Position numbers and translations under genes: made by a program. 64,000 nt of DNA from NCBI GenBank assembly GCA_964388445.1, contig CAYMAI010000002.1:186001-250000 (forward strand). Reading direction: 5' to 3'. The notes under the pieces were generated by a model, which searched no databases, was not told the origin of the DNA, and was given only the letters and a program-made list of their open reading frames with translations. This DNA comes from CAYMAI01 sp964388445 (GTDB lineage: Bacteria; 4484-113; JAGGVC01). Shown here in pieces: positions 1 through 8,623 of this stretch (position 1 is the stretch's first letter; the number at the start of each line of letters is the position of its first letter).

Positions 1-960
1 ATGTACGGAGCCGCCGATTTTTTCGTCGAACAAAATGTTCTTCGTATAATCGGTAATTCCGAAGTTGGTTCCGATAGCGAACTCGCCGAGAACTTTCGCG
101 CCGGCATCCTGTTCGAGCATCGCCTTCAAGAAATCTTCGGATTTCTCCGCTTTCGCGCGGGTCACGCGACCGTTCTTGAAAGTAAGCTCGACGCCATGCA
201 CTTCCCTTCCCCCGTAAACCGAAGGCACGTTGTACTTGATTTTGCCCGAAGTGAACGTTTCTGCCGGCGCGGTGAAAACTTCGCCGTCGGGCATGTTGTT
301 TTCGCCCGCGCAATTTATCCACTTTCGGCCGGTGCAATCGAGCGTAAGGTCGGTTCCCGGCGCTTCGATGCGGAAAATCTTCGCCTTTTCGAGCACCTTA
401 ATCATCTGCTCGTGGTGTTTGCCCACTTCCTTCCATGCCTTGACGGGGTTCGGTTTGTCGCAAAGACATGCGCCGAAAACGAAATCTTCCCACGCCTCGA
501 TGCCCATTTCCGCGTCCTGCGCCTCGCCGCAGGCGGGATACGCGCAGCCGCACCAGCTCAGCTCGCCCTTTTCGGAGCGCTCCATAAACCGCTCGTTTAT
601 GTCCCGGCGCGCCTGACTTGCCGCTGCCATTTTTTCCGGCGAGATACGCGATAAGCGCTTGGGGTTGGTCGAGGCCGAAATGCCCAAAAATTTCGTTACT
701 GTCTCAACCTGGAATTTCTGTATGGGATTGACATATTTCAGTTGTTCATCGCCGGCGAGCGAAAAGAACATTTCGTCCTGCCAAGGAAAAACAGCTCTCG
801 TCATAACGTGCGCGCCGCGCATAATCGCGACCCGCGACGCTTCCTTGATGAACGGCTCGGCGGCAACCTCGCCCGCGATAAGCACAAGGTCGTTTTTTTT
901 CACTTTCAGGCTGTAGCCGGAAACGAGTTCGGCCAGTCTTTCGATACGAACGTCGGACAT
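1..960 (-). CDS. M29-family metallo-aminopeptidase (C-terminus cut by window edge)
   Basis: This is a thermophilic-type aminopeptidase of family M29, a two-metal exopeptidase that removes N-terminal residues from peptides in the cytoplasm. The 320 visible residues begin MSDVRIERLAELV and have no signal peptide. The family metal-site segments are visible: PDGEVFTAP (Glu227), GEFAIGTN (Glu293) and a final GSVH, whose His320 is probably the next ligand. The family is usually 360-410 residues, so about 45-50 residues lie outside the window. The ATG has a strong GAGGTG site 3 nt upstream and a promoter further up. It is transcribed away from the window and is preceded on the same strand by the secreted protease gene. 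Family assignment is firm; substrate preference is unknown. Confidence 0.9.
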   Translation of the reverse strand, partial: MSDVRIERLAELVSGYSLKVKKNDLVLIAGEVAAEPFIKEASRVAIMRGAHVMTRAVFPWQDEMFFSLAGDEQLKYVNPIQKFQVETVTKFLGISASTNPKRLSRISPEKMAAASQARRDINERFMERSEKGELSWCGCAYPACGEAQDAEMGIEAWEDFVFGACLCDKPNPVKAWKEVGKHHEQMIKVLEKAKIFRIEAPGTDLTLDCTGRKWINCAGENNMPDGEVFTAPAETFTSGKIKYNVPSVYGGREVHGVELTFKNGRVTRAKAEKSEDFLKAMLEQDAGAKVLGEFAIGTNFGITDYTKNILFDEKIGGSVH

Positions 961-999
961 AATCACCTCTTTCCCCGAAAAGCCGGGCGGAAAAAACGA

Positions 1000-1028
1000 A
1001 ATATAGCGCGCAAGCGCGGCAATGACAA
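1000..1028 (-). promoter_or_regulatory. Promoter of the M29 aminopeptidase gene
   Basis: On the minus strand TTGTCA (1028-1023) is followed after exactly 17 nt by TATATT (1005-1000). The predicted RNA start is about 30 nt before the ATG at 960, leaving room for the GAGGTG ribosome site. The spacer contains a small GC-rich palindrome (CGCG-CTTG-CGCG). Confidence 0.6.
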
Positions 1029-1082
1029 ACGGAATGGATATGGGGCGAAAATCACCATTCGATTCCGCATCCGCGCCTTGGC

Positions 1083-2699
1083 TTACGAATCGACGGTAAG
1101 CCCGAAATTCGAGCCCACGGCGAACAAGTCGAGTTCGTCGATAATTCCGTCGCGATTCGTATCGGCTTTTGCGGAATAGTTTTGGCCGCCGATTTGCACG
1201 CCGAACCTCGATTGAATCGCCGAAACGTCGAGGTCGTTGACAACTCCGTCCCCGTTAGCGTCGCCGGCTACGCGCCTTCCGGCAAGCGCAAGCGCAGCGC
1301 CGAAATCCACCCTGCCGTAACCGTAATATTCGTCGCGTCCGGCAAGCCCCATGTCTATCGAAGTTTCCTGCATCAGAGTGCGTACTTCGGTATTGGTCAA
1401 ATCGGGATTGGCGCTCTTGATGAGCGCGGCAAGCCCGGCCACCATCGGAGACGACGCGCTCGTGCCCGTGAACGATTGCGCGCCGGCGCCGGTATAGGAG
1501 TTCAATCCTTTCGTCGTCAGAAGCGCTGTGCCCGGGGCAACGAGCTCGATTTCAGGTCCGAATTTCGAATAATCCGCCCACGATTCTTCGATGCGCGGCT
1601 GGTTGCCCGGCGGATAGCGGTCGGGGAAAATCGTCGTGGAACCTACCGCTATCGCTTCCGGAATCGCGGCCGGCCAGTCTATTTTGCCGCCGTGCGCGCC
1701 TGCGCCTTCGTTTCCGCCCGCGGCAACGATTATCAGCCCCGCGTTCCATGCCGCCTTTACGGCGTCGCTTTCCGCATTTCCGCCCGGCTCGCCGCCGAAG
1801 CTCATGTTCACTATGTGTGCGCCCATTTGAACGGCGTACGACAAAGCGGCGATTTCGGCGGAAAGGCTAATCGTAAAATCGGTGCCGACGCGAAGAATCA
1901 TCAATCTCGCGCCACGCTCGCCCTGTATGCCTTTGCCGCCCGCGGCTCCCATAATTCCGACATTGTTTCCGCCGGCGGCTCCGGCGATGCCCGCCGTGCT
2001 CGTGCCGTGATAGGTCGTGGTCGGTTCGTCGTCGCGCGGAAGCCCGCGGTTAAGGTAAAAATCGTAACCGTACACGTCGTCTATAAAGCCGTTGCCGTCG
2101 TTGTCAATTTCGTCGTTCGGCACGTCGCCCGTGTTCACCCAAAACTGGGTTTGCAGGTCTTCGTGGAAAATGTCCACGCCGGTGTCGATAATCGCGATTA
2201 TCACGGATTCGCTGCCCGTCGTCTTTTCCCACGCGTCCGGCGCCCCTACCAGCTCAAGATAATACTGCCGGTCCGGCGTAAGCACGGTCGGGTCGCGGCG
2301 GTTTAGGTAGCGCGGGTCGTTTGGATAGTATGCGCTTGGAGTCCTGACTTGGCTTGTCGTGCGTATTACGTTCGGCCAAACGTCCTTCACGAGCGGGTCG
2401 GCGGCAAGCGTTTCGTAAATTTTGGACATATCCACGCCCGGTTCGACTTTGACGACGGTCATTCCCCAGCCGAAAGGCCCGAAAAAACTGTCGGATACCC
2501 GGCTTACCCCGCGATATGGCTCAAGCGCGCTCGCCGAGCGCACGCCGCCGTTGAAACGCACGATGAACGAGCGGTCGTACACCTGATCGGTGGAAATGCC
2601 GTTTGGAAGACGCGTAATCTCTTCCGCAGGCGAGTACGCCGTCAATATAAAAAGCGCGGCGATTGCCGCGGTCAAAACCGGGAACATTCCAAAACGCAT
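1083..2699 (-). CDS. Secreted subtilisin-like serine protease with C-terminal dockerin-type repeats
   Basis: Exported S8 peptidase of 538 residues. A hydrophobic signal peptide (MRFGMFPVLTAAIAALF...) is followed by a propeptide-like region and the catalytic domain with all three motifs: Asp in IIDTGVDIFHED, His in YHGTSTAGIAG and Ser in GTSASSPMVAGLAAL. The last ~60 residues hold two EF-hand-like dockerin repeats (GDANGDGVVNDLDVSAIQ and ADTNRDGIIDELDLFAVG), which bind calcium. No cohesin or scaffoldin is in the window, so here they may be stability or surface modules. A start 33 nt further upstream is open, but a TATAAT (2741-2736, minus) would place the RNA start inside that extension; the ATG used here has GAGG 9 nt before it. 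The neighbouring prenyl synthase gene is divergent. Confidence 0.9.
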   Translation of the reverse strand: MRFGMFPVLTAAIAALFILTAYSPAEEITRLPNGISTDQVYDRSFIVRFNGGVRSASALEPYRGVSRVSDSFFGPFGWGMTVVKVEPGVDMSKIYETLAADPLVKDVWPNVIRTTSQVRTPSAYYPNDPRYLNRRDPTVLTPDRQYYLELVGAPDAWEKTTGSESVIIAIIDTGVDIFHEDLQTQFWVNTGDVPNDEIDNDGNGFIDDVYGYDFYLNRGLPRDDEPTTTYHGTSTAGIAGAAGGNNVGIMGAAGGKGIQGERGARLMILRVGTDFTISLSAEIAALSYAVQMGAHIVNMSFGGEPGGNAESDAVKAAWNAGLIIVAAGGNEGAGAHGGKIDWPAAIPEAIAVGSTTIFPDRYPPGNQPRIEESWADYSKFGPEIELVAPGTALLTTKGLNSYTGAGAQSFTGTSASSPMVAGLAALIKSANPDLTNTEVRTLMQETSIDMGLAGRDEYYGYGRVDFGAALALAGRRVAGDANGDGVVNDLDVSAIQSRFGVQIGGQNYSAKADTNRDGIIDELDLFAVGSNFGLTVDS

Positions 2700-2735
2700 G
2701 AGCAACGACCTCGAATTAGCGATGATGACCATTCA

Positions 2736-2741
2736 TTATAC
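2736..2741 (-). promoter_or_regulatory. -10 box of the subtilase gene
   Basis: TATAAT on the minus strand, about 37 nt before the chosen ATG. At the 17-nt position the -35 hexamer is only TTCTAT, a weak match. The box decides the start codon, because the earlier in-frame ATG lies only 3 nt after it. Confidence 0.5.
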
Positions 2742-2798
2742 CCTGCAAATCCTGATGATAGAATGCAGACGGCCGCATTTTTGCGGCATAGAGGAGTT

Positions 2799-3905
2799 AT
2801 GGAGTTTTCCACGCACACGCGCAGCGACGAGGTCGAAATCGAAAAAAAACTGCGGGAAGTTTTGCTCGGAAGCGACCCGATAGTGATTCAGTATATGGAA
2901 TCCATAGCCAGCCAGCACGGAAAGCGGCTTCGCCCCAAGCTGGTGATGATTTTCGCGCGCATTTTCGGCGGCTACGACTATAAAAAAAGCATCGAAACCG
3001 CCTGCCTCAGCGAGCTGTTTCACACGGCCACGCTAATTCACGACGACGTTATCGACGTGGCGGAAGTCCGGCGCGGATACGTTACCCTCAGCAATCAATT
3101 CGGAAACGAAATAGCGGTCATCGTCGGCGACTACCTGCTGGCGATGGTGCTCGACAGGGTGTCCAAACTGAGGGATTTCAGCATGCTCGACATGTTCGTC
3201 GAAACGAGCAAAAAACTGGGCGTCGGCGTGCTCGTCGAAATATCTAACCGGAACAACTTCGAGCTGAGCGTCGAAAACTATCTGCGCGTTATCGAGCTTA
3301 AAACCGCGGTGCTTTTCGAGCTATGCACGCGCCTCGGAGCGCATCTCGGCGGTGCGGACGCCGCGGAAATTTCCCGCGCCGCCGCATACGGGAAAAACTT
3401 CGGCATGGCGTTTCAAATCGTGGACGACCTTCTCGATATAGCGGCGGACGAAAAGAAAACCGGCAAACCCGTATTCAACGACCTGAAGGAAGGGAGAATT
3501 ACGCTGCCCTTGATTTATGCAATGTCGCTCGATTCGTCCGTAGAGCGCTTGCTAATAAAATGGCAGGCGGCGGGAGAGGCGATTCCGGCAAGCGACGGCG
3601 AGGCGACTGCCGGCGAAATTACCGCGGCGCCGCGCGAAGAACTGGAAGCGCGAAGTGAAAATGTAGCGATGGACGGCGCGGAAACCGTGGCGGGCGGGGA
3701 TAGGGAAAAATTGACCGCCGCGCTAAGGGAAAGGCTGTTCGAACTAGGCAGCGTGGATTATTGCAGGCGCGTCGCGGAGGAATATCTTGCGAAGGCGAAA
3801 AATGCGCTCGCACCGGCCGCGCCGGAAACCGGAATACGAAAACCCGAGTCCGAAGCGCTTGCCGACCTGTCGCTCATCGAATCGGGGCTGTTTTCGCTGT
3901 TGTAG
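2799..3905 (+). CDS. Trans-polyprenyl diphosphate synthase
   Basis: Head-to-tail prenyl elongation enzyme that condenses isopentenyl diphosphate onto an allylic diphosphate, making chains for quinones or undecaprenyl-type lipids; chain length cannot be read safely. Both Asp-rich motifs are present: LIHDDVIDVAEVRRG in the first third and FQIVDDLLDIAADEKKTGKP in the middle, each coordinating Mg-diphosphate. The KRLRPKL stretch near residue 45 is also typical. At 368 residues it is longer than the usual ~320; the extra length is a low-complexity Ala/Glu-rich insert at about residues 255-300, before the C-terminal helices. The ATG has GAGGAG 2 nt upstream, which is unusually close. The gene stands alone, divergent from the subtilase, and ends in a clear terminator. 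Confidence 0.9.
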   Translation: MEFSTHTRSDEVEIEKKLREVLLGSDPIVIQYMESIASQHGKRLRPKLVMIFARIFGGYDYKKSIETACLSELFHTATLIHDDVIDVAEVRRGYVTLSNQFGNEIAVIVGDYLLAMVLDRVSKLRDFSMLDMFVETSKKLGVGVLVEISNRNNFELSVENYLRVIELKTAVLFELCTRLGAHLGGADAAEISRAAAYGKNFGMAFQIVDDLLDIAADEKKTGKPVFNDLKEGRITLPLIYAMSLDSSVERLLIKWQAAGEAIPASDGEATAGEITAAPREELEARSENVAMDGAETVAGGDREKLTAALRERLFELGSVDYCRRVAEEYLAKAKNALAPAAPETGIRKPESEALADLSLIESGLFSLL

Positions 3906-3952
3906 ATAGCCAGCGGGTAGCCAATGCTCTCCTTTAAAGTGTCTCGACAATT

Positions 3953-3993
3953 GAACCGCCTCGTGTCCGCGGGGCGGTTCTCCTTCTTTTTCA
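3953..3993 (+). terminator. Intrinsic terminator after the prenyl synthase gene
   Basis: GAACCGCC (3953-3960) pairs perfectly with GGCGGTTC (3973-3980), followed by a T-rich tract (TCCTTCTTTTT). The loop is 12 nt. The minus strand has no T-run, so it acts only on plus-strand transcripts. Confidence 0.75.
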
Positions 3994-4045
3994 CGCTTGG
4001 TTGCTAACTGCTTAACTACTTCGTTTCACACACCTCCATTTTGGA

Positions 4046-6556
4046 TTATTCAGCCGGGTCAATCCTCTGAATCAAGTATTTCCAAGTAGGTTGGTTACTT
4101 CCAGTAACTGGTCTATAGGAAATCACTGCAAACCAATCTCCGGTGATACTTTTAGCCAAATGCTGGATTGTTGTGCCTCCTCTTACTCCTATTTCCTTGA
4201 GCTCATAAAACGCGTATTCTTGGCGAAGTACGCCGTCTTCGAGCCGACTGAAGTATGCCGGGCTTTCGGATAGCGGTTCAAGGTCTCCAACTTGGTTGCG
4301 CGGGTACGTTGCACATGCGATACCGTTTTCTAGTGTAACCGTACTCCCTCCGGTCGTATTTTCGCCTATTTTAAAGTAATTGAATTTGCCTAGGTTGTAA
4401 TGTCCTAGGTAAGTAGTCCACGGACTATCGCTACTGCCAGTTAAGCCTAGGTCCAGTATTCTGAAATGCAATTCGCCGAACTTTGCATAAAAAGGAGAAA
4501 TGATTAAAAAACTACCTAGAGGATCAAACTCGCCGGTATCCAGCCTTTCTACTGTCCAATTACCCTCCGCCATTCTCCGCGCAATCCACGCAGCTGACGA
4601 ATACCCTTCGGGACGTGGCGTAACGCTGTATACTAGCTCGCCCATAGGTGAAATGGTGGTTAATTGAAACGGATTGAACTCGGTTGAAGTAAACCCCGTA
4701 TCTTCGATGCTCCATTCTCCATGGTCGTACCATAAGATTCTGTAGCCGGACGCGCCGGATTCAGGAACAACTATCGGGAATGCAACCAAGCCGGGCGAAA
4801 CATACTGAGGCTTCCACATATCTCTTGGATTTTTGTCGGTATCGATTTTTTGCGCCGACCAAACGCCACCAGAACTTCGCTCCGCGACGTTTAACCTGTA
4901 ATGCGTGCCTGATAAATCGCCATACTGAAGTATGAACACAAAAACCGGCTGGTTCAAGTGGTTCCACTCCAGCGCCTTGTATCCGCCAAGGTCGAAAGGA
5001 GTTCCGGGATAGATGTATAGAATCGGGTCGGGAAATTCGACGACAGTCTCTACGCGCCAATCTCCCGGCGCGTTCCGCCAAGCAACTACCAATCCGCCCG
5101 TCTCATTCCACGGAACCCTGCTGTCGCCGAATGCCACTAGCTGTCCGGTCACAGGGTCGGTCGATAGTCCAGATACCGAAAACCCGAGTGGCAATGTTAC
5201 ATCGGAGCCATCAAATTCCCTAATAAGCTCTCTCTCCCAGTACGACACACCCAGCTTCGCGGTCGCGGGATGTGACTCGAATCCCGCTTCGTCCAGTACT
5301 CTCACACTCGGATACATATACTCCTTATCGCCCTTCATAAACCGGACGGTTATGATACCCGGCTCGCCGCCCGGTTCGATTTCCGCCGCCTTTCCCGTGC
5401 TCGTCGTTTCCGGCGGCGATTCGTCGAGCGTCGAATAGTCGATTATCCCGTCCGCATCGAAGTCGAACCTGTACTCCGCAATTTGGCCTTCCGCGTCGAA
5501 GCTTTCCGTTGCGTCGAATGTTACGTAAATCGGTGCGGGGCCGTAATTTGGCGAAACGGTTAACTTTGCAATCGGCGCTTCGTCCACTTCGCCCGTCGCT
5601 GTGTTTACGGCAATGCCGTTCGATGGCGGGCCTTCCTGGCCGGACTCCGCGTCGTATGCTGCAGTGTAGTAAATCACTATTCCGTCGCCCGCGTCCTCGT
5701 CCGTGAACGAATATCTTACCGGGCGATTAGCGTCGGGTGCGGATGCGCCTTCGGGAAACGTCGATGCTCTCGGTATCGTTAGAGGAGACGACGGATTATC
5801 CGGATTCGGTATAAGCGAATACGAAGATTCGCCGAGCCGTTTTCTGTATACGCGATAGCCGTCAAGCCGTTCAAGATAGTGCTGAGCGATAGGCGTAACA
5901 TCGGGTATTCCGATTTCCCCTCCGAAGTCGCCGTCGATGCGCGCCAGCCGCCAGTTTTCCGCCCCGCTACCATTGGCGGGCGGGCTTCCTGTCCCCGCGC
6001 CGCCGTCGTCATCCGGGTCGCCGATTGGACGTTTTCCGCCCGTCCATAGAACTTGCGGCGCGTATGAAACTTGCTTTTGATAATTCATCGCGATTGGCGT
6101 AATGTCGGGAATTCCCACTTCGCCGTTTTGGTCGTAATCGCCGATTAACCGCTCCGTCCAGGTAAGGACTACGCTCGCGGGCTGCTCTCCCGCTTGGGAT
6201 GCCAGCCGCGCCGTAAAGTCGAATACCGCGTTCGTGCTCCCAACCGGCGCTTTATTTGCCGCGCGCGCAGGGTCGATGCCGAGCCGCTCGAACTCCGAAA
6301 GCAGCTTGGCATATAGCTCGGATTCAAGCGGGGTTTGCGGCGTAAATTCCCTCTGCGAAGAGGCTTGAGATTGACTAGCCGCGCTCGAAATTCCCGATGG
6401 AGCGGGCGCCGCCGCTTTGCTTCTTTTGCAGGAGGCAAGGAGAAAAACCATCGATACGATAATGATGAATAGAATTCCGCGAACGACCGACGGCCCGCAT
6501 GTGTGCATATGCGGCGCATTCGAAAATGCGCTACCGGCCTTCCCATTTGTTCCCAT
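4046..6556 (-). CDS. Large surface lipoprotein with dockerin-like repeats and a PKD domain
   Basis: An 836-residue exported protein of unknown role. The N-terminus has a signal peptide ending in the lipobox LLASC (Cys43), so it should be lipid-anchored. Two dockerin/EF-hand-like repeats follow near residues 137-157 and 207-230 (GDYDQNGEVGIPDITPIA; GDFGGEIGIPDVTPIA), the second running into a fibronectin-like segment (DGYRVYRKR). A PKD-type domain lies around 330-410 (YVTFDATESFDAEG, YRFDFDADG). The remaining ~400 residues have repeated W/Y-rich beta-strand blocks, possibly a propeller. Two ribosome-site candidates precede the ATG (AAGGAG and GGAG); an alternative start is Met17. Single-gene unit between convergent and tRNA neighbours. 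Function is not assignable; substrate or surface binding is an inference. Confidence 0.85.
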   Translation of the reverse strand: MGTNGKAGSAFSNAPHMHTCGPSVVRGILFIIIVSMVFLLASCKRSKAAAPAPSGISSAASQSQASSQREFTPQTPLESELYAKLLSEFERLGIDPARAANKAPVGSTNAVFDFTARLASQAGEQPASVVLTWTERLIGDYDQNGEVGIPDITPIAMNYQKQVSYAPQVLWTGGKRPIGDPDDDGGAGTGSPPANGSGAENWRLARIDGDFGGEIGIPDVTPIAQHYLERLDGYRVYRKRLGESSYSLIPNPDNPSSPLTIPRASTFPEGASAPDANRPVRYSFTDEDAGDGIVIYYTAAYDAESGQEGPPSNGIAVNTATGEVDEAPIAKLTVSPNYGPAPIYVTFDATESFDAEGQIAEYRFDFDADGIIDYSTLDESPPETTSTGKAAEIEPGGEPGIITVRFMKGDKEYMYPSVRVLDEAGFESHPATAKLGVSYWERELIREFDGSDVTLPLGFSVSGLSTDPVTGQLVAFGDSRVPWNETGGLVVAWRNAPGDWRVETVVEFPDPILYIYPGTPFDLGGYKALEWNHLNQPVFVFILQYGDLSGTHYRLNVAERSSGGVWSAQKIDTDKNPRDMWKPQYVSPGLVAFPIVVPESGASGYRILWYDHGEWSIEDTGFTSTEFNPFQLTTISPMGELVYSVTPRPEGYSSAAWIARRMAEGNWTVERLDTGEFDPLGSFLIISPFYAKFGELHFRILDLGLTGSSDSPWTTYLGHYNLGKFNYFKIGENTTGGSTVTLENGIACATYPRNQVGDLEPLSESPAYFSRLEDGVLRQEYAFYELKEIGVRGGTTIQHLAKSITGDWFAVISYRPVTGSNQPTWKYLIQRIDPAE

Positions 6557-6695
6557 AATCTCCGAACTCCTTAAATAAGGATAGCAAATTGTATCGCAAT
6601 TCTGCCAATTCGGACTTGGGAATACCCGCCCAGTTGAAAATTACGAATCGCAATAAATTTGCCTTAAAGTCAATTTCCGCGCCGAGCACATTCCA

Positions 6696-6724
6696 TTGAC
6701 CCGCGGCATTTCCGGCGGTATAAT
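6696..6724 (+). promoter_or_regulatory. Promoter of the tRNA-Cys/tRNA-Val pair
   Basis: TTGACC, a 17-nt spacer, then a perfect TATAAT (6719-6724), about 44 nt before the first tRNA base. A strong sigma-70 type promoter, as expected for stable RNA. Confidence 0.8.
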
Positions 6725-6767
6725 CCACGTCCCGGTGCGCGCCGCGAGCGGCCAGCGGCGGGAGTGC

Positions 6768-6839
6768 GGAGGCGTAGCCAAGTGGTAAGGCGATGGTCTG
6801 CAAAACCATTATGCACCGGTTCGATTCCGGTCGCCTCCT
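6768..6839 (+). tRNA. tRNA-Cys (anticodon GCA)
   Basis: A full cloverleaf can be drawn: acceptor GGAGGCG pairs with CGCCTCC, the anticodon stem ATGGT/ACCAT holds loop CTGCAAA with anticodon GCA at 6800-6802, and the T arm is CCGGTTCGATTCCGG. The discriminator base is T, as usual for tRNA-Cys. CCA is not encoded. Confidence 0.96.
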
Positions 6840-6909
6840 TTTTGCGTTACCGGTTTTTCGGCGATTTTGTTCGCGCCAAACTCTTAGGCGCGCACCTTTC
6901 GACTCGAAT

Positions 6910-6982
6910 GGGCGGTTAGCTCAGTGGCTAGAGCGCTTCGTTGACACCGAAGAGGTCGGTGGTTCGACTCCACTACCGCCCA
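6910..6982 (+). tRNA. tRNA-Val (anticodon GAC)
   Basis: Acceptor GGGCGGT pairs with ACCGCCC; anticodon stem CTTCG/CGAAG with loop TTGACAC gives anticodon GAC at 6943-6945; the T arm is GGTGGTTCGACTCCACT. The discriminator is A and CCA is not encoded. It follows tRNA-Cys by 70 nt without its own clear promoter, so the two are probably co-transcribed. A T-rich tract (6984-6999) just after it may end the transcript. Confidence 0.96.
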
Positions 6983-7121
6983 TTTTTTTCCTTTTTTCGC
7001 GACGCCTGCGCAGTCGCGCGGCGATTGGCCGGAAGTTTCCGGCACTGCCATCGCGCTGTCTTTGAATTCCGCATTCCAAACCCGTAAAAGCAAAATCGCT
7101 CCGCAGCGGCGGGCTTTTCGC

Positions 7122-8267
7122 TTAGTGCGTTCGAACTTCTTCCGGTATTTCCAAATCGTCCAGCCAGTAGGCGTCCTCGCGCGCCGGGCAGGCGAAAAAC
7201 CTGTCGTGGTTTTCCGGATACTTGCTCTGGTGGAATTTCATGTAAATCATTCCGCCTTCCGCCGCCATTATTTCGATTTTGCCGAGCGCGTGGCTCATTA
7301 CGAATCGCATCACTTTCGCGACGCCGCTCATATGGCGCTTCGCCTCGGAAAATACGCGGATGCCCTTTACGATTGGAACTTTGAACGCCATGTTTCCCGC
7401 AATCGGCCTGTTTTGGAATAGGTAATACGGCGTTACGCCGGAATATGACATCCGGTTCGCCAGCGTGCATAAAATTTCCGGGTCGTCGTTAATCCCGGCA
7501 AGGAGCGGGGTTTGATTGTGAACGCGGCAACCGGCGTTGCGAAGCCGCCAAATCGCTTCGATTGCGTCTTCGGTAAGTTCCCGCGGATGATTGAAATGCG
7601 CCATTATGTATATCTGGCAGTCGTTTTCATTTACCGTGCGGAAAAGTTCGTCGAGGTCCGGGTCGTCCGTGATTCTGAAAGGATTGAACGCCGGCATTTT
7701 CGTTCCGATGCGCAGCACTTTCACGTGCGGAATCGACATAATTTGATCGACGATTGTGCGCAGTTTTTTTGTGGAAAGCAAGAGCGGGTCGCCGCCCGTC
7801 AAAAGCACGTTGTCGATTTCGGGATGCGCCGAAATATATTCGATGCCCGGCGCCACGTCCCGGCGGGTTTCGTCGTTCCCGTGGATGAATAGCCGCTTGC
7901 GGAAGCAAAAGCGGCAGAAACTGCCGCATATGTCGTTGCATAAAAGCAGCGCCGTGTTCGAATATTTGTGTTCGCAGCCGGGAGCGACCGTAATGCTCGC
8001 CTCGTCGCTCGGGTCGAGAACACCGTCGTCAATAAGCTCTTCCTCGCTCGGAATCACGATTTTGCGGATAGGATCGTCCGGATCGTTCCAGTCGATCAAC
8101 GAAAGATAATAGTCGTTTGCGCGAAAAGCATACTTGTCCTGCACCTCCGAAAGCACTTCGCGTTCCTCGCCCTGCACTTTCGGGACGGCGCATACGTCTT
8201 TGACGTATTTCACGCCTGTCAACGGATTGGCGCGCTCCCGTTCCTCCGCTTTGAAAAATTTGTCCAT
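7122..8267 (-). CDS. KamA-family radical SAM protein (lysine 2,3-aminomutase-like)
   Basis: Cytoplasmic radical S-adenosylmethionine enzyme of 381 residues. The cluster-binding motif is CGSFCRFC (Cys114, Cys118, Cys121) in the CxxxCxxC spacing, followed by FRKRLF; LTGGDPLLLS is the SAM-binding GGE/GGD-like motif. It resembles lysine 2,3-aminomutase, which moves the alpha-amino group of lysine to the beta carbon using PLP. However, the PGGGGK stretch that carries the PLP lysine in classical enzymes reads SHALGKIEI here, so only G-K is kept. A different amino acid, or EF-P lysine as in EpmB, is possible; no epmA or efp is in the window. The ATG has GGAGG 7 nt upstream. It is transcribed from a promoter with a leader of about 200 nt. 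Confidence 0.85.
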   Translation of the reverse strand: MDKFFKAEERERANPLTGVKYVKDVCAVPKVQGEEREVLSEVQDKYAFRANDYYLSLIDWNDPDDPIRKIVIPSEEELIDDGVLDPSDEASITVAPGCEHKYSNTALLLCNDICGSFCRFCFRKRLFIHGNDETRRDVAPGIEYISAHPEIDNVLLTGGDPLLLSTKKLRTIVDQIMSIPHVKVLRIGTKMPAFNPFRITDDPDLDELFRTVNENDCQIYIMAHFNHPRELTEDAIEAIWRLRNAGCRVHNQTPLLAGINDDPEILCTLANRMSYSGVTPYYLFQNRPIAGNMAFKVPIVKGIRVFSEAKRHMSGVAKVMRFVMSHALGKIEIMAAEGGMIYMKFHQSKYPENHDRFFACPAREDAYWLDDLEIPEEVRTH

Positions 8268-8623
8268 ACCATACCTCCGTGTTCGAACGCCGCGGCTTAA
8301 GGATAAGCTTGCGCGATGACGGGGGAGGACCGCAGGCGAAGACCACGCGGCAGCGAAAGCGAATGAAAGGACAAACGCGAGTTAACGCCACCAATGTGTC
8401 CCGGCAAAATCGGTATTAGTCTCCGCCTAAGGGTATTCCCGCCGGTAAGCCGTTTGGCGCTCTGATAGAACAATGATACCAGAAAATATTCGATTACGCA
8501 ATTCTATTTCTCAAAACAATTTCGCGCCGTTCAAAGTCAATGAAAACGAGGCGGGATTTTCGCCCGTGCCGCTTTTTCCGCGGCAATTCGCTGTATAATT
8601 TTGCCGGTCTAAAGGAAATAAAC
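8268..8623. other. 356-nt intergenic region: long kamA leader and divergent promoters
   Basis: No credible protein gene is visible. The left 200 nt are transcribed as the kamA leader on the minus strand. They contain short GC stems (for example GGG-AATA-CCC near 8430) but no riboswitch class I recognise; the conserved lysine-riboswitch core was looked for and not seen. The right part carries the -10 box TATAAT (8594-8599) of the plus-strand secreted-protein gene. Confidence 0.5.
8473..8501 (-). promoter_or_regulatory. Candidate kamA promoter
   Basis: Minus strand TTGCGT (8501-8496), 17-nt spacer, TATCAT (8478-8473). RNA would start near 8466 and give a leader of about 200 nt before the kamA ATG. 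The -35 is weak; the -10 is good. Confidence 0.4.

Noticed and set aside
1182..2306. Long plus-strand open frame (374 codons) opposite the subtilase gene
   Set aside because: It is the antisense shadow of a protease with a complete catalytic triad; the translated product is Arg/Val-rich without any domain.
6531..6809. Minus-strand frame ending near the tRNA-Cys gene
   Set aside because: It overlaps the tRNA and its promoter and has no protein features.
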